Shown in pieces: positions 31,722 through 43,979 of a DNA stretch of 64,000 bases. Source of the DNA: Zygnema cylindricum (Eukaryota; Streptophyta; Zygnematophyceae; Zygnematales; Zygnemataceae); NCBI GenBank assembly GCA_037447655.1, contig JBBHKE010000967.1:248001-312000 (forward strand). Reading direction: 5' to 3'. Both the position numbers and the translations under genes were made by a program. The notes under the pieces were generated by a model. It was given only the letters and a program-made list of their open reading frames with translations, searched no databases and was not told where the DNA came from. The stretch's first letter is position 1. Every line of letters starts with the position of its first letter.

Positions 31722-31724
31722 TCA

Positions 31725-31784
31725 ATCGACCCGATCTGTAGAGTTGGCCGTACGGTTACAGAAACGTATGATGGAACATCACCC
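31725..31784. mobile_element. Orphan right terminus of a Harbinger family B element
   Basis: The sequence ends tatgatggaacatcaccc followed by TCA, matching the inverted family B terminus. It may be the true right end of the element starting at 30108, or a remnant of another copy. Confidence 0.5.
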
Positions 31785-32367
31785 TCAGAGGATGAAGCCC
31801 TAATTTTTACGGATTAGTACATGTACGGACTGTATGACAATGCCACGTGTACGTGTGAAGTTTCTCATTAAAAACGACTAACGTGTACAAATCCGCAACA
31901 GTTATATTTAATTATTTATACGCTTTTTAACAGATATTGTCGATATTCACTTTTTCGTCAATAATTGTTAATTGTGCTTTTTACCGGTGATTCCACATTA
32001 CGAAAACCGACAATTTCTGATGATAGGTTCTGAAACGTCTTCACCCTTCCGTACTTAAGAGTACGGATGAATACAGAAACACGTGTACAGAATGCGTACG
32101 GCTGAAATAGAAACAAAATAATATAATATGGACAAAATAGATCCCGCCTAGTACAGTAATATATTCATAAAAATACAACCAAGAATCAGAATGCGGGATA
32201 CGCACTAAACGCCGGTCGTTGCAAGAGATAATTTTTTTTCCTGTCTTATCGATACCTAAACGACAAAACAAGAGCTACAAAATTCCGTACAAGACAAAAA
32301 ACAGTTAAAAATCTAAGATGGACCAAAAATAATTTGGGTTCAGCTTTCGCCAGCGTCATTCACCAAT
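31785..32367. other. Unassigned GTAC-rich sequence
   Basis: Many gtacgg/ccgtac motifs occur but no terminal repeats or credible coding region. Confidence 0.45.
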
Positions 32368-32369
32368 TA

Positions 32370-32991
32370 CATCGCGAATCGATATAAGTGTCAAATTTTA
32401 AATAGTGTTGAAGAAAATTTACCGTAGTTAACGCAAATTAAGAATTTGAAAATTTTCAGAAAAAAGGTGTTTTCTAATTTCGGCGTTAATGCTAATTTGG
32501 GAACAGCAAAAATGGAATATTCGCCGTACGATTGTATACATTAATATATGTAATCGTACAAAATATTAGAAATCGTACGCCGTCGCGAATTTAAAATAAC
32601 CTTACATGCCATATTAATTTACGTATCCGACTAATCCCATTTTTTTTAGCGCACGTTCCTATGCGTGCGCGTCTGATTTAATTCATTTTGTAAAAAATTT
32701 CACTTGAAATGGTACATTTCTGTACGGTCTGACATCGACCTTACATAACACTAAATATATTTTTTGTACTTTCAGGCTTTACGTTATTTTGTAATGAATC
32801 TGGGTGGCGTTCCATCAGGAAATTCTGTAATCGTACGAACAACATTACAGAATGCTACACTTTGAACACTGTTCTCTTGCGTTAATTAATTAAATTCAAG
32901 AAAAAAATAAAATCATGTATACTATTTGAAAAAAAAATCAAAATTTAAAGAACCAAATTAGAGTTATTGACACTAATAACGATTCGCGGTG
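32370..32991. mobile_element. TA-flanked inverted-repeat element (622 bp)
   Basis: It begins CATCGCGAATCG after TA (32368-32369) and ends CGATTCGCGGTG before TA (32992-32993). A family B-like terminus, GGGTGGCGTTCCATCAGG, at 32801-32818 suggests a further nested fragment. Confidence 0.6.
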
Positions 32992-33001
32992 TAGCGAAGT
33001 A

Positions 33002-33209
33002 CACCGCGCATCATTATTAGTGTTATTAACTCTAATTTGGGTTCTTAAAATCTTGTTTTTTTCCCGCAATTAGTATATATGATTTTAGAAATTAAATTAG
33101 CAACGCTATTTAAGGACGTGGACCATCATCTGCCACGTTTCTGGCACTAAATTAACACTATTTTTTTTTTACGCTATTTAAACTTTGACACTAATAATGA
33201 TGCGCGGTG
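33002..33209. mobile_element. TA-flanked MITE (208 bp)
   Basis: Ends are CACCGCGCATCATTATTAG and CTAATAATGATGCGCGGTG, bounded by TA at 33000-33001 and 33210-33211. It lies 10 bp from the preceding element. Confidence 0.82.
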
Positions 33210-33211
33210 TA

Positions 33212-33556
33212 CTGTAGCGAATGCTGCCAGTTGGAAACATGTACGAATACCGAAGATCCGTACAAATACGGATACCGACAATCCGTGACATATGGATCTC
33301 TCTCCTTGCGCTCAAAACGAGATCATCCGTACTCATTTGGATCTATACTGCGAGCAATCATTGGTTACAACTTGTGTAGGCGGAAATTGCCAAAAATGTA
33401 AAATCCGAATAAAGCCGTACAAAAACGGATCCTAAGGCGGTTTGAAAGAGAGAATCTATGAAAGAGAGTCTGCGTTTTATCCTCACAACAAGTACGGAAT
33501 ATCGGCTAAATCTGTACAGCTGATACGGTAAGAAAACCAAATCGCCCAAATCTTAC
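33212..33556. other. Unassigned GTAC-rich sequence
   Basis: It has imperfect repeats of gatccgtac and atggatct but no gene or element ends. Confidence 0.45.
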
Positions 33557-33559
33557 TAA

Positions 33560-34224
33560 GGGTGAAGTTCCATCAAGCGAAAAGTGGCGTTTCTAACAGA
33601 AATCCGCGACTCTCCGTATCAGATCGTACCGCCTATTTTGTTTTTATACGAAAACCAACATTACAGAGAATCTTGCCGATACTCTCCGGAGGTCTTGGAG
33701 GTAATACTGGCCGTCGGATGTTCATCTGCGATGAGTTCGCTTCAATTTTCTTTGTTAGACTCAACCCACCTCGACGAGGTGGGTTGGCATACACAGAAAA
33801 AAAAAATTGTGACACGGTGGACAATTAAGCTACGTGTCATGATGGAAAACCAACGAAAAATCGTAAGATTTCCACATGACACGCGGTTTCCAAAATATAA
33901 ACGAAACTAAAAACGAAATTTCGTAACATTCCCTCGTCACGCTATTTTCGGTAACTTTTGTTCGTCACACTATTTCTGTCAAAGGACTTTCGATATATTC
34001 GAAAACTGAAACCCTAAAAAATGAGTTGGCGTTGTCTGCAAAATGTATAAAAGTTTTGTCGTATCCTCACGTCGTACGCAGGTACATGGTACGCAAGTCA
34101 AGATTTGAAGTTAAGTTTGTCGGTGCTAAAAATCTGAAAAATATTCAATATCGGATCGGAGCTTGCGTGGCGCCAGTCAATTTAGAACACGTGGTTTACA
34201 GAGTCTACGTGATGGAACTTCGAC
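33560..34224. mobile_element. Harbinger-like element, family B copy at 33.6 kb (665 bp)
   Basis: It begins GGGTGAAGTTCCATCAAGCG after TAA (33557-33559) and ends GTGATGGAACTTCGAC. It aligns throughout with 30108-30780, and its end matches 61048-61929. The palindrome with caacccacctc arms sits at 33762-33786, 202 bp from the left end. The flanking TCA (34225-34227) is followed at once by another family B terminus. Confidence 0.78.
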
Positions 34225-34227
34225 TCA

Positions 34228-34489
34228 GGGTAAGGTTCCATTAGGCGAAAAGTGAGGTTTGCTACTGGACGCCGTACGTATTCGTACATCACCGTACATA
34301 TCCGTACCATTAATTTTTTTTTGTAAGACGAAACATCGCTACTGGAAAGCTGTCGGGAAGCTCCAATGATGTAGGAGTGATTCCTGACCGTTGGATGTTT
34401 CACTATTATAGATCTGCGAATCAATCGGGCACATCATCTCGTGGGCCCCAACTCTCCTCGCGAGGAGAGTTGGGGCCCACGAGATGATT
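34228..34489. mobile_element. Harbinger-like element, family B, left part up to a gap
   Basis: It begins GGGTAAGGTTCCATTAGGCG after TCA. This is the closest match in the window to the terminus of the transposase-bearing element at 5085-5107. A 56-bp perfect palindrome lies at 34433-34488, about 205 bp from the end. The right part is lost at the assembly gap. Confidence 0.72.
34433..34488. repeat. Perfect 56-bp palindrome next to the assembly gap
   Basis: Two 28-bp arms without a loop meet at 34460/34461 (core CTCGCGAG, outer part gtgggccccaactc). It belongs to the family B element starting at 34228. Confidence 0.9.
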
Positions 34490-34499
34490 NNNNNNNNNN
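34490..34499. other. Assembly gap (10 N)
   Basis: Ten N bases. The true length of the gap is unknown. Confidence 0.99.
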
Positions 34500-37467
34500 T
34501 CTTAACTTGTACACACACTCAACGTTTATCAAACTCCTAGTGGTTCAAAATCGAAAATTTCCCAAAAAATCCCAAATTTTCCTAACAACCTACTATTTAT
34601 GTAGGCTGGTACCTTTTCGCTGTGCACCGACTATGTATGTTTATTTTAAACGTGTCTTTCGTTGGTTTTAGTAGGGTTGCCACAAACATTTCAGCGTGTA
34701 GAACCAAAAGAAACACACGGTGTATTTACATGTACAGTTTGATTTTGTTGCTATTCAAACTACTTATTTTTTCGTTTTTGTATGGAAACTTATCGCGTAT
34801 TTCTCGACGTCGTCGTCCAAAGTTGAAAGACATGTTGGGACCAACAACTTTTCGAAGTTCCAGGAGAAGGTATGTTTTTGCTTTTTTATTCATCAAACTT
34901 ATCGTTGTTTTAGTTTGACATGTACATTTATGTGGCACACAAAGAAAACCAAGATGTGCGACTTTACAAACACCGTTGGGATGATTTTGGTTGCTTTCTG
35001 TGCAAATTTTATTTGTATGTATCAGCCACGTGTCGCTTTTCCATGGTCGGATGTATTTATCATCCAACAATCCTTTTAAACCCTAAAAAACCCTTTAAAA
35101 GCTAAAACTTGGTGATCCTCAAACTATTTGCAACTCACACACATGTTCAATTCTCAACCAGAGTTATAAATGGCCATGTTCCCGGAATTTTATAATTGTT
35201 TTAATAGTGTTTTGCATGCGTAATAAGACCTAATATGGCTGTCAATGTAACGACGAGTGTAAAAGTGTGTGTCATGATGTTCTCATATTAAACATGGCCT
35301 AGTTGAGGTGCTCAATGCTGTTTCACATATATTGAGTCAAGCTATGTGTCGATTTGGATGGATTTTGGCTTTCTTGCAGCCATTATTATTCTACACCAAA
35401 AAATGCCCGGCGAAGCGCGCGTCGCAAGGTACGCTTCCATTTTGTTGCACCGTTTGTTTTTACGAGCATCTTTTTTGTTCCTTTTGTTCCTTTTCTAAGG
35501 AGCTCTTTGGCATCCTTTTGTTTCTTTCCTTTCACATCTATGTTGTAAACTTATAAGACAACGTTATCCATCGCCTTCCGCTACTGAGCTTAGGAATTTG
35601 GATCCCAACCTTAGTATATTAGCATTATACAAATAGTCCAACTGCCCTAGATTTTGCTCCTCTTTAATGGTTCCCTTTCTGGAGTCATTGCGTCATCTCC
35701 ACCATGAGATGTCCCACATCACTGCCCACAGGATGGTGGCCCAAACCTAGCTTTGATATCAGTGCAATGATATAATAACGTGGACCAGACAGGATTCAGA
35801 CAGAAGACCTACGGATTCTATTACAGTTTGTACCAATATACGGCTACACTGGTAGTCCAACTCTTCCTTAACCAGCTCTGTTTAACGAATCAGCGGATGA
35901 CCCCAGTATTGTTGTTGCTCTCAAACCAGCTCCTGTTTGTGAATCCCTTTCTGGATCCATTACAACTAGTTCCACCTTCTCTCCTATTTTTTCATCATAT
36001 GAGTTTGCGGTTCCCTCCATTTGCCAGAAATGTATCACCATTCTCCTTGTGCCAGAATAATCATCTACGTTTCGCAATATCGAGATTCACGACTCTTTCG
36101 AATAGGTCTTGGAGTTCGTTGTAGCAACATGATAGCTTCCAAGTCGGCAGGTCAATTTCTATCGGGGCAGGTTGATGTCCCACTTGTACCATGCAAGAGG
36201 ATGACCTGAAACTACCAACTGCTGATATTATCCAAATGAGCAGTGTTGCGTATCGAACTGGATTTCGATATTCAATATTCAATATGGAGGGGGGGTCTCA
36301 ATCTTCGTCGACATGGCATTTCGGTCTTGTATCGACGATATGGCGGTTTTGTTGTTAACCTTAATTTTTTTAAGGTTTCAAACCACACGGAATTGTTGGT
36401 ACCCCATAAAGCTGTTCCCACCAAAATAATATAGAAAAAAACTGAGCCGCAAAGCTTGAAAGCCTAAAAAAAACTCTCAAAAACCCTAAAATCTCTCTAA
36501 AAATAGCTATAAAGGCGTTGAGCATCCTGAAAGACCTGAAAAAAAGGCGCCAAAGACAAAGTTACGTGATTAGGAGCAGGATGACATGTAGGACGCAAGA
36601 CTTTTTTTTCCAACATTTTGTGACTTCTAAGGGTTGAAAATGTTTCTAATATCAAAATCGAAAACAGGCAATATTGCGATACAAAAATGCTCTAAATTGG
36701 AACCTACCAATTGTCGAGTATTGTACTTTTATGAAGCTCTTGAAATCGATTGAAAATCTCTTTGACACATGACAATTCAAAAGAGGATATCTTTATATGC
36801 TTTTAAACACAAAACTGTTTCATGAAGTTTCCATTGCTCCTGCGAAAGGCCTGACACTAAAAATATGTAGCTTGTCATTGTTCTTTTTTTGTTTTTCAGT
36901 TATAACAAGTTTTTCAGGAAGATTTTTCTGAACTTGTTGAAGCTAAATATGCCCAATTACAAACAGTATTCGACCATCCAATCAATTTTTTATTAATAAT
37001 TGAGTTTTCTCGATGTTTTTTCCTATGCCTTACTGTAGCAAGATAGATGTTTTTACACATATGCCCGGCAATCTACCCAATGTTTTTGCTTTCTTGTGAT
37101 ACTATAGCAAATGCTTGTTCCGAGTTGCTTTCCCAGGTTCACTCATTCTAAGTCAGAAGGCCAGATGGATGGCTGTGAACACTCGAATACACTGCCCAAC
37201 ATTGTTAGCGTTCAATTTCTTTCGCGCGTTTGTTTGGCGTCTTTACGTATGTGTGCATCAATTTGCCAAACATCCTTGATATAGACACCATATGTTAGGC
37301 TGACATGTACAGGTAAAACTCTGTCTCAGTGCTAATACTGTTTCTGACCCTTTTTTTCACTATTGGTAATAGACTTGTGGTAGCAGGTGCCTGGAAGTCA
37401 TCTCTTACTTGTGTTTTAAAGGAGATGACAACCTGACCTGTTTAAGTTTGTATGGATGGGTTTCCAG
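34500..37467. other. Unassigned region upstream of the PHD gene, with a possible retroelement remnant
   Basis: The minus strand around 35750-35761 reads TGATATCAAAGC, close to the tRNA-Met primer site. It is preceded by TTGCA, as if an LTR lay at about 35763-36240 on the minus strand. No paired LTR or pol sequence was found. Short open frames here have no recognisable domains. The 5' exons of the PHD gene may lie in the right part. Confidence 0.35.
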
Positions 37468-40400
37468 GATATGATACTCGGCAAGGAGCTTTTGTCAGAC
37501 AAAGAAAAATGTGCTAAACGATTTGGAACTTCGACTTCTACACTAGCTCATCCACCTTCTGACTTGGCTCAAGGTCTTATTTCAACATAAGCTGACATTA
37601 TTCTTGTATATCATGGAGCCAGTCTAAATGTTTAGCAAACTAGTGGAGGTTTTTTGTGTTAGAGTTTAATGTTGTTGTGACTTATAAGGAGCAGGTTTAT
37701 AATTGCAGTTTGAAAGCAAAGTGATGCCACATGCTAATTGTCTGAAATACAGTGAAGCTATCCATTTTTTGACATTAGGAAAGTTATGTGCGCTCCCACT
37801 TGTGAAAGAAAGTAGCAGGCTGGCTGCTGTGGTTAATGGTTCAAGGTTGCTTAGGCAAGAGTCAAAGACATTCCTTAGGAAAGTCTTAGGAAAGCTGAAC
37901 TGGCAAGCAGTCTTTTACGTATTATTCTTGAGTTTTGAACTTTTCGTTAAAATTCGCTTAGTACTTTCTGTACGGAAAACTGAACGGAAACTGTACAGAA
38001 AAATGTACGGAATTTTACAAAAAGAGACGTTGCACCATTTGCGCGCAGTAAGTTTGAATTTCACTACGACTGTCCTTTTTTACGGAGAAGCCGCCATTAA
38101 AACTCCTCTACAAGGAAGCTGCCATTGCTGACGCCACAAAAGAGGCCACTGAAACTGACATTGAACCCGTCGTAGACTCTCAAAGAGATAGAGAGAGAAG
38201 GCCATGGCTGGCTGTCAGATAGTCTCAGACAGGACAGAAAATACGACTCTGACAAAAAGGGTGGACTCTACAGGTTGCCGTACTAGCCTGTCTAGCAGTC
38301 GTCCGTAACCAGTTGATGTAGAAGAGCCGATACACAAGCGGAGTGCGATAGCTATTTAAATACTTACAATTGGAGAGCGCTCATTTAACGGAAAATGTAC
38401 AAACTGCGGCACATGGAAAATTCAAATTTTGAAAAATGTACGGAAAACGAATTTTTAAAATCGTTAAATGCGAAATGCACGTATTATTCGCGCGTTCGTT
38501 TCGTGCGTACTATGCGATTTGAACAACTATGGGAATGGATTTCGTAAGGATTGGAACAAAGAGAGCTTGTTTTTTTGAATGTCGAAAAGTCATCAACTGG
38601 GATATGAATAGAAGTTACACCCTAAGTTGTAGAGAACAATTTTAAGCTAAAAATACTTGGTCGCCATACCACTGTTTTTTCTACTTGCCGGGTGATGAGC
38701 ATGCCCCAAATCAACTTGAAACAGTCAAGAAGTTTGCATCTGAACATCAGTGAGGCATACATTTGCATATTGAACTTTTCTTTGAAGGGAGTCATCTCAT
38801 ATCGTCCTGGTGAAGATGTTTATCAGTAATTTTTTTGGAATTTAATTTTGCCCCGCACGTCCTCAGTGATAGTTTGACCATTTAGTCATTCTTGAATGCC
38901 TTTTACATCGGTGTTTGCAATTTGACGTTATGATGTTTTTTTGTCACACTGCAGGTAGTATAGTTGGAGAACCAAAAGAATCGAGACAGACAGTTTTGGA
39001 CTGGGGAGCTGTCAATTGCCCCTCTGGAAATATCAATAGCAATGAAGACAAAACCGAGAAAAATATTGCAGGTTTTGGCTTGCATTTAGCGCAGTCTCCG
39101 AAACCATTTTTGCGCAGCCGTAGGACAGTGCTTTTGGGCAATGGCCCAGAATGTGAACAGTCTAAGAAGGCTAGAAACCTCAATGATCTCGACAGCATAG
39201 GCAAGACTGCTCTTCTGGGTATCACGGATGACGCTCAAAAAAGTTGTAAAAAGCAAAAAGTGAGTGAAGGAGGTGTGGATGATGAAGATGACTCACAGGT
39301 GAATGAGGAAATATGGACAAACACAGATGATGAAGACTTTCAGGAAGAGCAAGAGGAATTCACAGAAGAATGGGAGACCCTTGTTGTATCGCTTAAGCTT
39401 TGGACTGGTGACTCACTAGGAAATGAAACCGATGTCACTGATAAGCGACCTGTAGCTCCTTTTTTAGGGGTAGTTGGTGATGGAAGCGAGGACATACAAA
39501 TGTGTATAATATGTGGTAAAGCCGAAGATTCTACAGATACTCTGCTTTGTGATGGATGTGATTGTGCTGTGCACATGGCATGCTTAAAGCCAAGTTTAAC
39601 AACTCCACCGGAATCAGATGAGTGGTTCTGCCCAGGTTGTGTGAAAGAAAGAGAGGATGAAGCGGATGTGTATAGATCTGGGCCTGTCGATGATAAGAAG
39701 TGTCAGGTTATCAAGGCAGACGATGCACGTAAATCTCGGGTAATTTGTAGTGAAGGGAAAAGGAGTTGGACCAGGCCAACTGCGTCAGGGCAAGGAGCAA
39801 AATTCCAACGATTGTTGCGGGGAGATTTTTTTTCTTTTGAAAGAGTTCGCATAGGACCAACTTATCAAGCCGACGTTCCAACATGGAGTGGACAGTCTTG
39901 TGATGAAGAGATTGATAAGTGGGTTTTCCTTCTTATGTTTTTCTTGTTGGCTTAAACTGTCCAGTTGTTCTGGAAAAAAGGTTTGATGATCATTGTTTTT
40001 CATATAGGCTTAAATTTTTGGGGCACTTTTATGATAGGATGGTTATGTCTGGCTTTGATGTAGCATGTTTCCTCGTGGCTTATCCATTTTCCTTTGTAGA
40101 GCCTTGAATGCTCAATGTAGTGAATTTTTGAATGTATTGGCAGGGATCGTCCGCACTTCGGCAATGAATTGGAATATAGCTTGGAGGAAAAAGTAAAAAT
40201 GCAACAAGAGTCAGAAGATGCGTCGCACAATGCAAGTATTTCTTTCTCCTTAGACAAGGAGCTGAGAGAACAAACTTGTTATTCTCGTATTTAATGATGG
40301 AATGTTGTGCACATGATGTATTCTTGCAAGTGCTAGGTTGTCAGGGCCAGCTAAGCCGAACATGTTTGAAGTTGATCTGTGGAAGACGTTGACATGGCAG

Positions 40401-43314
40401 TAGAAAGCAAGTCAGCGTCAAGTGTATACATAGGCAGCCGATTTAATAAACAGTTTAAAATGGACCACACTACTCTCAAACCAATAAATTCTTTGTGAAA
40501 AGAAAGATATCTATCTATCTGAAATGTCACACATTGGATTTGTGGATTGGCACAGTCTTTAATAAAGGCAAATAAACGGTCATGATAAGCTTTAAAAGAT
40601 AAGCTTCTGCCTTGCTTTGTTCTGTGTGCATTGCCCTCTTGGAATTACCAGCAGAAGTGTGGCTATAGCAGTGTGTTTACATTGCAATGTCCCTAACTGA
40701 GATGGAAATTTCGTGGTAAAGCGTCCATATTTTGCCTGCCTCACTATGGTTCGAGCTGGGTTTTGTGACATCATTTTGTTGTATAGAAAGTGTGGCCTTT
40801 AAACTGGCTTCCAGCTTCTTCATTGCCTGATGGCACTCCTGAAAAGTGGCTACAATGTACACACGTTTTGTATGACGAGGGAGATATACGGCCGGATGGG
40901 AAAGTAGTCCGGAAACCGGTGGAATGTGGAAAATGGAGAAGGTCAGAGGCCTGTCATATCAGCTTATTAATGACATAGGGACTATGTGAATATGCAGATG
41001 TCAATAGCTGGCGACTGTGGTAAATGCATATCACCGTGAGGTGTTAAATAATTGTATGCTAGGCTTTTGAGCCCCAGCACGACTTGATAGACAAATTCTT
41101 GCTTATGGCAAAGCAGTATGCTTTCATCCTTTGATAAATATGTATCTGTTGGATGTTTTGTATCCTAAATTCTAGGTAATGGTTCTGGACGGTTTCAATG
41201 TTTCTTGTCAAAATGTATTTTGCATCCTAGAATGCTTAATCGTGGCTTTTTTTTTTTTTCTTTGATTTTTTTTTTAGGTCGAGTCTTAACGTCCTTCATA
41301 TACCAAACAAACAAAGATTACAATTTTGGTTTCAATTGGCATTTTGCAGAGCACCTGTCAATGCAGAATGTGGGCCTGATTGGGAATGCTCTTGTGCAGT
41401 TGTATGGGATCCAATTCATTCAGATTGCAATGTCCCTCAGGTATTTTTTTTTTTACCTTGGAATCAATTTACTTCACATGGTGATGCCTGGTAAAACAAA
41501 CACGCTGTTTTTTGAATGTATCAGTCACTGATTCTACAGGCAGGTTTATCTACCATGTTGCAGAACTGAGTGTTGCAGTTTATGAGATGTTGTGATGATG
41601 CTACTTTTTGGCATGCCATTTGTCCTTGGATTACTCTTACATGTTGATTGTCTATCTTGTTGTTGCATTTCGTTTCATGGTTCAGACTCTTTTTTGGAAC
41701 AAGCTGAGACTAGTGCTCTTCCTTTGTAGGTGTCAATGTTTCCATTTATAATCGATAGAACAAACGACTATAGTTTAGATACACTTTTCTAGTTTTGTTT
41801 CTTCCAATTTGTTTTAAATGAAGCAATAAAAGGATATGCGGGCGCTCTCCCGATGTTGATTGTAAAAGCTGTTCGTTTTTCCAAGCTGAAAAGTGAGGAT
41901 TAGTTTCATAACCTCTTCAATCTTACATCTGTATTTAAGTATAATATGGTAGTGGGCCACTGGTGTTTTGCAGGAGCTCCCAAAAAAGGAAATTGATAGA
42001 CGGTTGAGAGCAATTGCAGAAATGGATGCCCAGGTACTAGTGACCACGCTTTATTAAGCTTAACTACTCCGTCCATTTCTTTGGTTTGAAGGGTTACAAG
42101 TTGCATAGCACATGTTCGTTTAGACCTGATTCAGAATAGAACATATCTCTCGCCCCCCTCCCCACCCAGCTTCCTTTTCTTTACACTCCCCTTCCCTCTC
42201 TTCTTCGCGAGCTACCTCCGATCTCTTCCTGATCCTGTTCTGTTCGCCCACCTTGCCTATTCTCAAACGGTTCAATTGTGCTCGCTTGTTCATGTGATGC
42301 GCTGGAAAATCCGGACATTCTTTTGCAGAAGGTATCTGAGGACGAAGAAAAACAATGGGAGGAAATGAGAGATAAATTGGCGGCTTGGAAAACTGAACAT
42401 GGATCTTGCAACGTACCTTCAAAAGAACCTCTTGGACAGTGGCTCCAGTCGCAGCGATTGGATCGTTGTAGAAATCGTTTGTCATCTTCTCGGAAGGTTT
42501 GTTTTTTGTGAGCCTATGACCTTCCTCCTATGCTCCTGTTCTTCCGGTGAAAATGTTTTCTATTGTTTCTAAATGAAATTGAGTGCTGTAGAGTTATTTG
42601 GCCGTGGTAACTTTATCACAAAACCAAGTAGGAGCCAGACGGTTAACTGAATTTTCTAGAATATCATCTTGTTAGTGGACGTTGACGTGGACGTTTGACG
42701 CACACCCATGTTTTAAGTACATTTCATATGGAGGTTTTGCATGAAATCATTATATCCTGTGCGGAAATTCCCTATAATATAAATTATGTGCAGTCAACTT
42801 CTTGTGGCCGCATCCGTTTGTAAATCCCGCATGAAATGTTTGCTCGTTTTGACCATAGCTTCAAAACGAGTCGAAAATGCTTGTTAATTTCCACACAAAC
42901 AGGCACCATATGGTAGAGTCTAAGCCAATTCAAACCATATTGGCATTGACAGTTGCCTCAAAACTTTTCTTACCCACCAGCTTGTCACAGCTTGTATCGG
43001 CATTTAAATTACACTTTGGCTGTATGCTTATAGGTGGGAAAAGGGAGTGGGTACAGACTCGCCTTCTCGAGATGGGAGTTGTTCTGGATATGCAAGAGGT
43101 GAAGTGGGAGGAAAAATTTCAAGAATTGGCAGCTTTTAAGAAAAAGTATGGTCATTGTGATGTAGACCGATATGCCGGAGAATTACAATGTTGTACAAAG
43201 TTGGTACAATGGGTAAAGGCTCAACGTGCCATGGCAATCCAGCCGGTCAAAGGCAGTACAAAGCAAATACACAAAATTTGTCGATTGTTGGAAATCGGCT
43301 TTTGTTTCAGCTAG
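37468..43314 (+). CDS. PHD-finger protein with ELM2-like motif and helicase-associated (HA) domain, 5' end open
   Basis: Eight exons join in phase: 37468-37573, 38955-39918, 40144-40235, 40791-40941, 41350-41440, 41974-42033, 42329-42496 and 43048-43314 (stop), 632 codons; upstream exons are likely. An acidic region precedes a PHD finger at about residues 219-265 (CIICG, LLCDGCDCAVH, WFCPGC; Cys4-His-Cys3), which in this family reads histone tails. Then RIGPTYQADVPTW resembles the start of an ELM2 motif, followed by a Cys/Trp-rich block (CGPDWECSCAVVWDP). The C-terminus has two HA-type repeats, KQWEEMRDKLAAWKTEHG and VKWEEKFQELAAFKKKYG, usually attached to helicases in algae. No helicase motif is seen. 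A nuclear chromatin role is inferred. Acceptors of exons 4 and 8 are the least certain; they were chosen for phase. Confidence 0.78.
37574..38954 (+). other. Intron 1 of the PHD/HA gene
   Basis: It begins GTCTTA and ends CACTGCAG. It includes an open stretch at 37703-38131 that is not in phase with the flanking exons, and GTAC-rich, repeat-like sequence at 37960-38530. Confidence 0.6.
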
Positions 43315-43979
43315 GAATAAGACGAAAGCTATCAGTGTTGTGTATGTGCTATGCTTATTTTTGATAGAAATCATGGTAGGGTAATAGGCAACCAGTGATC
43401 GTGTTTTTAACATCAGCAGTGGGATCTAGCCCATCCTAAATCCGGTACAACTTTTTCTGTATGTAATTGAGAAGGGTAGGTTTCCAGTTGGGAGCCAAGA
43501 ATGGTGTGGAGAAGCTTGCCACGGGAAACAGAGAGTTTCTCATATGAGTGCGGCTACTTGTTTTCTCCATTCATTTACCAAGGTCTTTCCTCATCGGGTC
43601 CAAAGTAATCCGTAAAATTACACGTGTTTGGTGTTCCATGTTTGATGGAGGAAGAAAACTGAATGGTGTAACTAATCATAGGCTTTCGCAAATATTGAAG
43701 TTTTTTTATGATTGCCAAATGAAGGGATTTTTCACGCTTTGGGCAATATCTTTGACCTTGTCCTGGGCTGTCTAGAGGTCTTGATAGTAATGAGTAGATA
43801 TTGTTGTTGGTTGAGATCACATTGATATACTTGTCAATGAGCACACATTTTGGTGTTTCACGCTTTCAATGCCTAAAAACCAGGTGAGGGTTGACCTTTA
43901 ACCAATGTATTATATGATTGAAGCAAACATCATAGATACACATAGGTTTTATATGCGTTATAAATTCCATCACAAACTG
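43315..43979. other. 3' flank of the PHD/HA gene
   Basis: Probable 3' untranslated and intergenic sequence up to the aactg target site of the solo LTR. No further exons are evident. Confidence 0.5.

Noticed and set aside
34622-35079. Overlapping open frames with hydrophobic stretches
   Set aside because: Several frames are open at once in AT-rich DNA, with no recognisable domain and no splice pattern.
37703-38131. 142-codon frame considered as an exon of the PHD gene
   Set aside because: It has a plausible acceptor, but its phase would introduce a stop after the preceding exon, whereas the direct join from 37573 to 38955 keeps the frame.
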